Source: Methylobacterium bullatum (GTDB taxonomy: Bacteria > Pseudomonadota > Alphaproteobacteria > Rhizobiales > Beijerinckiaceae). Taken from it: a stretch of DNA of 64,000 bases. The stretch covers positions 1,586,001 to 1,650,000 of the forward strand of contig LR743504.1 of NCBI GenBank assembly GCA_902712845.1, given 5' to 3'. The notes beneath the pieces were generated by a model. It ran no database searches, was not told where the DNA came from, and saw only the letters and a list, made by a program, of their open reading frames with translations. Below, one piece after another: positions 46,737 through 57,600 of the stretch (positions within the stretch are counted from its first letter, which is position 1; each line of letters begins with the position of its first letter). A program made the translations under genes and the position numbers.

Positions 46737-47777
46737 ATGAAGGCGCTGCTCCAGCGATACACTACGGGCATGGCCAGCCACGTGGCGACCTGCGCCGAGG
46801 CATCGCTCCTCGACATCGAAGAGCTCGGCCGCCACGCGATCACGGAGGATTTCGCCCTCGACGAGATCGCCGGTCTGCACGAGGGCGCGGCCCTCGCCCT
46901 GGCCGACCAGGGGGTGCCGATCAACGAGCCGGAGATCATCCGGCGCATGTCGGCCTGCCTCAGCGCGCTGATGATCTCGTCGACCATCGCCTATCGCACC
47001 AAGATCGACCTGCTCGAGCGGCAGCGGCAGCAGGAGCGGGACAGGACCGAGCGGGACCGCCAGCGCCTCGAAACCCTCGGGCAGCTCATGGCCTCGGTGG
47101 CGCACGAACTCAACAACCTGCTCCAGCCCGTCTGCGGCATGACCGAGATCATGCTCCTCGACCTCGCGAAGAAGCCGCCCGAACGGGCCGATATCGAGGT
47201 CGTGGAATCCTGCGCCAAGCAGGCGGTCACCGTCATCCAGGGCATCCTCAGCTATGTCCGGCGCGAGACGATCGCGCCGCAGAGCCTGGCGTTCGGTGCC
47301 GCCGTGACGACGGCCTGCGACTTCATCCAGCCCGCCCTGCGTCAGCCGCTCGACGTGGCGATCCGGGATCATGAATCCCGGGTTCTCGCTTTGCCGGGAG
47401 AATTGACCCAGATCCTGCTGAACCTCGTTCAAAATTCGCTGCAGGCCGGGGCGACGCAGATCTCGGTCGAGGTGGATCGCATTTACCGTGACCGGCCGGA
47501 CGCCGCGGGGGTGCTCGGCGGACAGAGGCCGTGGATGCGGCTCGCGGTCATGGACAACGGCCACGGCATGTCGGCGGACGTGGTGGCACACGCGGCCGAT
47601 CCGTACTTCACCACGAAAGCGAGCGGGAAAGGGACCGGCCTCGGGCTCGCGATCGTCAAGGGGATCATTCTGGACTGGTCGGCCACCATGCAGATCACAT
47701 CGCAACCGGGGCACGGCACGACCGTCTCGATCGAACTCCCGATCTCATCCGGCCGACCTTTTCCCGCAGCCGTGTGA
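46737..47777 (+). CDS. Sensor histidine kinase with RsbU_N-like front end
   Basis: 346 residues, soluble. The N-terminal helical part (about 1-85: 'MKALLQRYTTGMASHVA...SLLDIEELGRHAITEDFALDEIAGLHEGAAL') has the look of the RsbU N-terminal domain that RsbT grips. A coiled coil follows, then HisKA with 'LMASVAHELNNLLQPVCGM' (phospho-His in AHELNN) and HATPase with 'NLVQNSLQAG', 'MDNGHGM', 'GKGTGLGLAIVKG'. It may be the stressosome's output target in place of RsbU. Last gene of the cluster; no cognate regulator follows. Confidence 0.88.
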   Translation: MKALLQRYTTGMASHVATCAEASLLDIEELGRHAITEDFALDEIAGLHEGAALALADQGVPINEPEIIRRMSACLSALMISSTIAYRTKIDLLERQRQQERDRTERDRQRLETLGQLMASVAHELNNLLQPVCGMTEIMLLDLAKKPPERADIEVVESCAKQAVTVIQGILSYVRRETIAPQSLAFGAAVTTACDFIQPALRQPLDVAIRDHESRVLALPGELTQILLNLVQNSLQAGATQISVEVDRIYRDRPDAAGVLGGQRPWMRLAVMDNGHGMSADVVAHAADPYFTTKASGKGTGLGLAIVKGIILDWSATMQITSQPGHGTTVSIELPISSGRPFPAAV

Positions 47778-48621
47778 AGCCGCGGGGCAATCGGGTGAGT
47801 TTCTCCATTGTGTGACGATGGCTCGGACGAAGTTGTCGTCCCATGCGGCGACCCCGCGTCTGAGACGGAAAGAACCCTTGCCTGGCGCGGTTCGGCTGAG
47901 GGTGGTGATGTTGGCAGGGGCATTGTGGGTGCGCACGCGGCATGAGCCGCTCTCGGTTTTCCCGGAGGCTCCCACTCTTGCGAGGATGGAGCCATGATGA
48001 CGCGAATCCCACGGTATTCGGTCATGTTCCTCGGTGTGGTGTAGCTCGCTGATGGCCACTACGCCCAGGGACACGACCCGCAGGGCGAGCCGACTTTTGG
48101 CTGGATGAGCCGCTGGGGCGGGCTGTACCGCAAGCGCAACGGGTCGTCTCACCTGCGTCGCCAGCCTCATGGCCGCTTACGTCCTCGACATTCCAGACCA
48201 AAATGAAGACCACAGGCAGACTTGAACTCCTCTCCCGGTTCGGCTCGCGATTAACGCCGACAAACCGAGGCAATTTAAGAGATGCCGGTGCAATAGATTT
48301 GAAATCCTACCCAAGGCATAAGCTTCGATCAATACTTAGAGAAGATATATCTCGGCGAAATTACCGGCGGCCTATAATATAAATAAGCCAATGATTTATA
48401 TTATTATATTTTTGTTACCTTTTTTCTGATATTATAAGACGTGCGATGATAAAGCATACATAATTTCTTCATCGAACCCAGGCTATATAAGCCCGCTCGT
48501 GAGCATCAAGATATCGATTGTATATCATCTCCCGAACATCGTCGCGAGAAGCTCGCAGCAGGGTTTTCCTGAAACCGGAACGTAGTGCGGCGTCCTGATC
48601 TCGGGAGCCGGGAGATCAGTT
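47778..48621. other. Intergenic region with IS3 left-end relic and AT-rich promoter zone
   Basis: 840 bases without an intact gene. At 47941-48020 a relic of an IS3-type left end is visible: a TGAGCCGCTCTCGG-type terminus, 'GAGGATGGAGCCATGATGACG' and a decayed OrfA start (MTRIPRYSVMF). 48040-48190 holds protein-like but broken sequence ('GHYAQGHDPQGEPTFGWMSRWGGLYRKR') that I cannot assign. From 48290 to 48530 the DNA is AT-rich and probably carries the exoprotein promoter; ATATATCTCGGC (48345-48356) is shared with the zone ahead of the MCP gene. Confidence 0.5.
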
Positions 48622-51600
48622 ATGGCCCTTGGAAATCAGATGCTTCAGCCAGTGCTTTCGGGTACGCAGAGCGCCCTCGCTGTTGGCACTGAGGACGAGG
48701 TCTACACGATCACCAAGGCGCAGTTGCTCGAGAACTGGTCCGACCCCGATGGGGAGGATCTGTCGGTGACGGGCCTCACCGCATCCCGTGGTACGGTCGC
48801 AGCCAACCCGGACGGCAGTTACACGATCAGCCAGATCGCTGACGCCAACGGCTTGATCACGCTGAACTACAGCGTGAGCGACGGCACCACCGCGCCGGTC
48901 CCGGCGATACGCACGTTCACGCTCGCTGCCGTCAACGACGCGCCGTCGTTCAACGGCGTCGGGACCGGCTTGGTCCTCACTCCGGTCGGCACCGGCACGT
49001 CGAACGATTTCGCTAGAAGCGTCACGGTGCAGGCAGACGGGAAAATCATCGTCGCGGGCCAAGGCTCCGGCAGTGGCGGCAACGACTTCGCGGTGGTGCG
49101 CTACAACCCGGACGGCAGCCTCGACGCCACTTTCGGCACGGGCGGCAAGGTTCTCACCCCGGTCAGCACCGGCACGTCGAACGACTTTGGTCAAAGCGTC
49201 ACGGTTCAGGCGGACGGCAAGATCCTCGTCTCGGGCCGAGGCGAGAGCAGCACGGGCGGGTACGACTTCGCGGTGGTGCGCTACAACGCGGACGGCAGCC
49301 TCGACACCGGCTTCGGCACGGGCGGGACCGGCAAGGTCCTCACCCCAATCGGCGCCGGCACGTCGACCGACGTCGGTTACAGCGTCACGGTGCAGGCGGA
49401 CGGCAAGATCGTCGTCGCGGGCCAAGGTGCCGGCAGCACGACCGACGTCGACTTCGCGGTGGTGCGCTACAACGCGGACGGCAGCCTCGACACCGGCTTC
49501 GGCTCGGGCGGGACCGGCAAGGTCCTCACCCCAATCGGCGCCGGCACGTCGACCGACGTCGGCTACAGCGTCACGGTGCAGGCGGACGGCAAGATCGTCG
49601 TCGCGGGCTACGGCGGCGGCGGCGGCAGCGATTTCGCGGTGGTGCGCTACAACGCGGACGGCAGCCTCGACACCGGCTTCGGCACGGACGGGACCGGCAA
49701 GATCCTCACCCCGGTCAGCGCCGGTACGTCGAACGACTTTGGTCAAAGCGTCACGGTGCAGGCGGACGGCAAGATCGTCGTCGCGGGCTATGGCAGCGGC
49801 AGCGGCGGCATTGACTTCGCGGTGGTGCGCTACAACGCGGACGGTACCCTCGACACCGGCTTCGGTCCGGACGGGACCGGCAAGATCCTCACCCCGATCA
49901 GCGCCGGCACGTCGACAGACTACGGCTACAGCGTCACGGTGCAGGCGGACGGTAAGATCGTTGTCGCGGGCCAAGGCTCCGGCAGTGGCGGCAACGACTT
50001 CGCGGTGGTGCGCTACAACGCGGACGGCAGCCTCGACACCGGCTTCGGTCCGGACGGGACCGGCAAGATCCTCACCCCGATCAGCACCGGGACATCGACC
50101 GACGTCGGCCAGAGTGTCACGGTTCAGGCGGACGGCAAGATCGTCGTGGCGGGCTTTGGCCAGGGCAGCGGCAGCGGTTACGACTTCGCGGTGGTGCGCT
50201 ACAATGCTGATGGCAGCCTCGACACCACGTTCAACCTGCAGAGTTCGCTCGGCGGCACGGTCGCCTTCACCGAGAACGGCAGCTTCGTTCGCCTCGACAC
50301 CGACGTCACCCTCTCCGATCCCGACCTCGACGCGCTGCACGGCGGTCTGGGCGACTATGCCGGCGCCACGCTGACGCTTGCCCGCCAGGGCGGAGCGGAC
50401 GCGAGCGACGCGTTCGGCTTCGACGCCCAGGTCTTCACGGTCTCGGGCAACGACCTGCGCGACACGAACGGGGCGGTCTTCGCCACCTTCACCGACACGG
50501 CCGGCACGCTCACCGTCACCTTCACCGGCACGGAGGTGGCCACCTCGGCGCTGGCCGACGCGGTGGCGCGCGCCGTCACCTATGCCAACACCTCCGATAC
50601 GCCCCCATCGGCAGTCACGCTCGCCTGGACGTTCTCGGACGGCAATGTCGGCGCCCAGGGCCCCGACGGGGCCGCGACCACCACCGGAACCACCACCGTC
50701 ACGATCACGCCGGTGAACGACGCGCCGCTGCTCACCGGCAGCCCGGCGACGCTCGTGGCCGGCACGGAGGACACCGCCTTCACGGTGACGGAGGCCCAGC
50801 TGCTGCAGGGCTTCGCCGATCCCGAGGGCACGGCCCTCGTCCTCTCCGGCCTCAGCGTCGATCACGGCACCATCGTCAGCGACGGGGCGGGCGGCTACAC
50901 CGTCACCCCGGCGGCCGACTACAACGGTCCGATCGTCATCAGCTACTCCGTCGGCGACGGCTCGGCCTCGATCCCCGCCACCCTGAGCACGGTGATCGCG
51001 CCGGTGAACGAAGCGCCGTCGTTTAACGGCGTCGGGACTGGCAAGGTGCTCACCCCGGTCGGCACCGGCACGTCGAACGACATGGCCCGTAGCGTCGTGG
51101 TCCAGGCGGACGGCAAGATCGTCGTCGCGGGCATTGGCCAGGGCAGCGATGGCCCGCCCGATTTCGCGCTGGTGCGCTACAATACGGACGGCAGCCTCGA
51201 CACCAGCTTCGGCCCGAACGGAACGGGCAAGATCCTCACACCGGTCGGCAACACATCGAACGACCAGGGCTACAGCGTCACACTCCAGGCGGATGGCAAG
51301 ATTGTCGTCGCGGGCCAAGGCACCAGCAGTGGCACCAGCGACGACTTCGCGGTGGTGCGCTACAACGCGGACGGGAGCCTCGACACCAGCTTCGGCACCG
51401 CCGGGACCGGTAAGATCCTGACCCCGGTCGGCACCGGCACGTCGAACGACACTGGCACCAGCGTCACGGTGCAGGCGGACGGCAAGGTCCTGGTCGCGGG
51501 CTATGGAAACGGCAGCGGCGGCACCGACTTCGCGGTGGTGCGCTACAACACGGACGGCACACTGGACACCGGCTTCGGCACGGCCGGCAAGGTCCTTACC

Positions 51601-54600
51601 CCGGTCAGCACCGGTACGACCTCAGATTTCGCCTATAGCGTCACAGTGCAGGCGAACGGGAAGATCCTGCTCACGGGCTACGGCATGGGCAGCGGGACCA
51701 GCAACGACATCGCGCTGGTGCGCTACAATACGGACGGCAGCCTTGACACCGGCTTCGGCACGGGGGGCAAGATCCTCACCCCTGTCGGCACCGGCACGTC
51801 GAACGATGTTGGCCAGAGCGTCACGGTCCAGGCGGACGGCAGGATTCTCGTCGCGGGCTATGGCCAGGGCAGCGGCACCAGTTTCGACGTCGCACTGGTG
51901 CGCTACAACGTGGACGGTAGCCTCGACACCAGTTTCGGCACGGGCGGCAAGATCCTCACCCCGGTCGGCACCGGCACGTCACTTGACGCCGGCACCAGCG
52001 TCACGGTGCAGGCGGACGGCAAGATCGTCGTCGCGGGCTACGGCACCGGCACCGGCGGCCAAGACTTCGCCATGGTCCGCTACAACACGGATGGCAGCCT
52101 CGACACCAACTTCGGCCCGGACGGCACCGGCAAGATCACCACCCCGGTCAGCACAGGCACAGCGGGTGACGCCGGCCAAAGCGTCACGGTCCAGGCGGAC
52201 GGTAAGATCGTCGTCGTGGGCTATGGCGCCGGCAATGGCACCAGTAACGACTTCGCGGTGGTGCGCTACAATGCTGATGGCAGCCTCGACACCACGTTCA
52301 ACGCCCCGAGCACGCTCGGCGGCACGGTCGCCTTCACCGAGAACGGCAGCTTCGTTCGCCTCGACACCGACGTCACCCTCTCCGATCCCGACCTCGACGC
52401 GCTGCACGGCGGTCTGGGCGACTATGCTGGCGCCACGCTGACCCTTGCCCGCCAGGGCGGAGCGGACGCGAGCGACGCGTTCGGCTTCGACGCCCAGGGC
52501 TTCACGGTCTCGGGCAACGACCTGCGCGACACGAACGGGGCGGTCTTCGCCACCTTCACCGACACGGCCGGCACGCTCACCGTCACCTTCACCGGCACGG
52601 AGGTGGCCACCTCGGATCTGGCCGACGCGGTGGCGCGCGCCGTCACCTATGCCAACACCTCCGATACGCCCCCATCGGCAGTCACGCTCGCCTGGACGTT
52701 CTCGGACGGCAATGTCGGCGCCCAGGGCCCCGACGGGGCCGCGACCGCCACCGGAACCACCACCGTCACGATCACGCCGGTGAACGACGCGCCGCTGCTC
52801 ACCGGCAGCCCGGCGACGCTCCTGGCCGGCACGGAGGACACCGCCTTCACGGTGACGGAGGCCCAGCTGCTGCAGGGCTTCGCCGATCCCGAGGGCACGG
52901 CCCTCGTCCTCTCCGGCCTCAGCGTCGATCACGGCACCATCGTCAGCGACGGGGCGGGCGGCTACACCGTCACCCCGGCGGCCGACTACAACGGTCCGAT
53001 CGTCATCAGCTACTCCGTCGGCGACGGCTCGGCCTCGATCCCCGCCACCCTGAGCACCACCCTCGAGGCCGCGAACGACGCACCGCGCCTCACCGGCACC
53101 CAGGCGACGCTCCTGGCCGGCACGGAGGACACCGCCTTCACGGTGACGGAAGCCCAGCTGCTGCAGGGCTTTGCCGATCCCGAGGGTACCGCCCTCGTCC
53201 TCTCCGGCCTCAGCGTCGACCACGGCACCATCGTCAGCGACGGGGCGGGCGGCTACACCGTCACCCCGGCCGCCGACTACAACGGTCCGATCGTCATCAG
53301 CTACAGCGTCGAAGACGGCTCGGCCTCGATCCCCGCCACCCTGAGCACCACCCTCGAGGCCGCGAACGACGCCCCGCGTCTCACCGGCACCCAGGCGACG
53401 CTCCTGGCCGGCACGGAGGACACCGCCTTCACGGTGACGGCGGCCGAGCTGCTGCAGGGCTTCGTCGATCCCGAGGGTACCGCCCTCGTCCTCTCCGGCC
53501 TCAGCGTCGACCACGGCACCATCGTCAGCGACGGCACGGGCGGCTACACCGTCACGCCTGACGCGAACTACAGCGGCCAGATCACTATCAGCTACTCCGT
53601 CGGCGACGGCACGACGTCGATCCCCGCCACCCTGAGCACGACCCTCGCGACCGTGAACGACGCGCCGTCATTCTTCGGCGCGGGGACCGGCAAGGTGCTC
53701 ATCCCGGTCGGCGCCGACGGGTCGACCGACCTGGGCCGAAGCGTCACGGTGCAGGCGGACGGCAAGATCGTCGTCGCGGGCTATGGCAGCGGCAGCGGCG
53801 GCATTGACTTCGCGGTGGTGCGCTACAACGCGGACGGCAGCCTCGACACCGGCTTCGGCCCGGACGGGACCGGCAAGATCCTCACCCCGGTCAGCGCCGG
53901 TACGTCGACAGACCAGGGCTACAGCGTCACGGTGCAGGCAGACGGCAAGATCGTCGTGGCGGGCTATGGCTTCGGCAGCGGAACCGGCCAAGACTTCGCA
54001 CTGGTGCGCTACAACGCGGACGGTAGCCTCGACACCGGCTTCGGCCCGGACGGAACCGGCAAGATCCTCACCCCGGTCGGCACCGGCACCTCGTCAGACA
54101 TTGCTTACAGCGTCACGGTTCAAGCGGACGGCAAGATCGTCGTCGCCGGCTATGGCGTCGGCAGCGGAACCGGCCAAGATTTCGCGGTGGTGCGCTACAC
54201 CGTAGACGGTAGCCTCGACACGAGCTTCGGCCCGGACGGGACCGGTAAGATTCTTACCCCGGTCGGCACCGGCACATCGGGAGATCTTGCATATAGCGTC
54301 ACAGTGCAGTCGGACGGCAAGATCGTCGTCATGGGTTATGGCGATGGCAGCGAGACCGCTTTAGACTTCGCGGTGGCGCGCTACAATGCAAACGGCACGC
54401 TCGACACCAGCTTCGGCTCGGGCGGCAAGATCCTCACCCCGGTCGGCGCTGACGGCTCGCTCGACCGTGCCCTCAGCGGCAGGGTGCAGTCGGACGGCAA
54501 GATCATCGTCGTGGGTTATGGCGAGGGCGGTGGGACCGGTTACGACTTCGCTGTGGTGCGCTACAATGCGGACGGCAGCCTCGACACCAGCTTCGGCTCG

Positions 54601-57600
54601 GGCGGCAAGATTCTCACCCCAATCAGCACCGGCTCGTCGACTGACATCGCCAACAGCGTCACGGTACAGGCGGACGGCAAGATCGTCGTCGCGGGCCAAG
54701 GACAGGGCAGCGGCGGCAACGACTTCGCGGTGGTGCGCTACAACGCCAACGGCAGCCTCGATACCACCTTCGGTCCAGATGGGACCGGTAAGATCGTCAC
54801 CCCGGTCGCCGCCGGGATGGGAGCAGACGTTGCCTACAGCGTCACGATCCAGGCAGACGGCAAGATCGTCGTCGCGGGCACCAGCCAGGGGACCGACACC
54901 GGTTCCGACTTCGCGGTGGTGCGCTACAACGCGGACGGCAGCCTCGACACCACGTTCAACCTGCAGAGTTCGCTCGGCGGCACGGTCGCCTTCACCGAGA
55001 ACGGCAGCTTCGTTCGCCTCGACAGCGACGTCACCCTCTCCGATGCCGAACTCTACGCGCTGCACGGCGGTCTGGGCGACTATGCCGGCGCCACGCTGAC
55101 GCTTGCCCGCCAGGGCGGGGCGGAGGCGAGCGACACGTTCGGCTTCGACGCCCAGGGCTTCACGGTCTCGGGCAACAGCCTGCTCGACACGAACGGGGCG
55201 GCCTTCGCCACCTTCACCGACACGGCCGGCACGCTCACCGTCACCTTCACCGGCACGGAGGTGGCCACCTCGGCGCTGGCCGACGCGGTAGCGCGCGCCG
55301 TCACCTATGCCAACACCTCCGACACGCCGGCCTCTTCGGTCACGCTCGCCTGGACGCTCTCGGACGGCAATGCCGGCGCCCAGGGCCCCGACGGGGCCGC
55401 GACCACCACCGGAACCACTACCGTCACGATCACGCCGGTGAACGACGCGCCGCTGCTCACCGGCACCCAGGCGACGCTCGTGGCCGGCAGGGAGGACGCT
55501 GCCTATACGGGTCGGCTCTCCGACCTACTGAAGGGCTTCACCGACACCGACAGCGCAACGCTCGCGGTCACGAACCTGAGGGCCGACCATGGCACGGTGA
55601 CGATCACGGGCGGGACCTTCACGCTCACGCCGGACGCCGACTATCACGGCCCGGTCACGCTCAGCTACGATGTCGGCGACGGCACGGACGTCACGGCCGC
55701 AACCCGCGCACTGACGCTCGCCTCAGTCAACGACGCCCCCGCCGTGACCGATGATACGATCGAGGTTGTTCAGCGAAGTTCCGTGGTGAGTGGCGTGCTC
55801 GGCAACGACATCGACACCGACGGCGGCACCCTGACGATCACCGCGATCAGGGCGGTAACCGCAGGCACGGCCCGGACGGACGTGGACGGCGCCACGGTGA
55901 TCGCCGGCCGCTACGGCACGCTCACCCTCCAGGGGAACGGCAGCTACACGTACGAAGCCAATGCCGAGGGTCGGGTCGCGGTGGGAGCGAGCGTCGTCGA
56001 CGACTTCCTCTACACGCTCTCCGACGGTCAGGGTGCCGCCGGTTCCGCGCATCTGCGGGTGACTGTCACTGGCTCCAACCAGGGCGATCCGGGCAACAAC
56101 ATCTTCCTGCTGACCGGCCCGGGGACGAGGGCCTCCGGGTATGACGGCGACGACACCTACATCGTCGACGATGCCGGCGACCGTGTCGTCGAGGCGACCG
56201 GCGGTGGCATCGACACGGTCAAGACCAGCGTAAGCTACACGCTGGCAGCCGGCCAGGAGATCGAGACGCTGAGGACGACGAGCGAGGCCGGTACGACCGC
56301 CATCAATCTCACCGGCAACGCGTTCGACAACAAGCTTGTGGGCAATGACGGCGACAACGTTCTCAACGGCGGCGAGGGAGCCGACCAGCTCTACGGCAGC
56401 GCCGGCGACGACACCTACATCGTCGATTATGCCGGCGACCGTGTGGTCGAGGCGGCCGACGGTGGCACCGACACGGTCAAGACCAGCGTCACTTACACCC
56501 TGGCAGCCGGCCAGGAGATCGAGACGCTGAGGACGACGAACGCCGCCGGTACGGTCGCCATCAAGCTCACCGGCAACGCGTTCGACAACAAGCTCGTGGG
56601 CAATGACGGCGACAACGTCCTCAATGGCGGCGAGGGAGCCGACCAGCTCTACGGCGGCGCTGGTAACGACACCTACATCGTCGATGAGGCCGGTGATCGC
56701 GTCTTCGAGGCGGCTGACGGGGGCACCGACACGGTCAGGACCAGCGTGACTTACACGCTGGCGGCCGGCCAGGAGATCGAGACGCTGAGGACCACGAGCG
56801 ACGCCGGTACGGTCGCCATCAAGCTCACCGGCAACGCGTTCGACAACAAGCTCGTGGGCAATGACGGCGACAACGTCCTCAACGGCGGCGGGGGAGCCGA
56901 CCAGCTCTACGGCAGCGCTGGCGACGACACCTACATCATCGACGAGGCCGGTGATCGCGCCTTCGAGGCGACTGGCGGGGGCGCCGATTCGGTCAAGACC
57001 AGCGTCACTTACAGGCTGGCAGCCGGCCAGGAGATCGAGACGCTGAGGACAACAAGCGACGCCAGCACGGTCGCCATCAATCTCACCGGCAACGAGTTCG
57101 ACAACAAGCTCGTGGGCAATGACGGTGACAACGTTCTCAACGGCGGCGAGGGAGCCGACCAGCTCTACGGCAGCGCCGGCGACGACACCTACATCGTCGA
57201 TTATGCCGGCGACCGTGTGGTCGAGGCGGCCGACGGTGGCACCGACACGGTCAAGACCAGCGTAAGCTACACTCTGTTGGCCGGCCAGGAGGTCGAGACG
57301 TTGAGGACCACGAGCGGCGTCGGCATGGCCTCCATCGACCTCACCGGTAATGCGCTCGCGAACAAACTGGTGGGCAATGACGGCGACAACGTGCTGAACG
57401 GCGGCGCCGGTGCCGACGTGATCTATGGCAGGGACGGGAGCGATACGTTCGTTTTCTCGTCGAACCTCGACTCTGCCAATGTCGACCGCCTCGTCGACTT
57501 CTCGGTGCCGGAGGACACGATCCAACTGGCTCGGGCAGTGTTCGGCGCTCTCGCCACGGGGCAGCTTGCGGAGGCCGCGTTCAAGGATCTTGGCAATGCC

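Noticed and set aside
48616-51318. Very long open frames on the minus strand opposite the exoprotein gene (also 51979-53514 and 55723-57906)
   Set aside because: They mirror the repetitive, GC-rich plus-strand gene: their repeats (DDDLAVRL..DRDA) are just the antisense of the delta-60 units. No independent domain or ribosome-binding site is seen.
56149-57438. CRISPR-like array
   Set aside because: The regular 258-bp period is coding and in frame (RTX units), not short repeats with unique spacers. No other array was seen.
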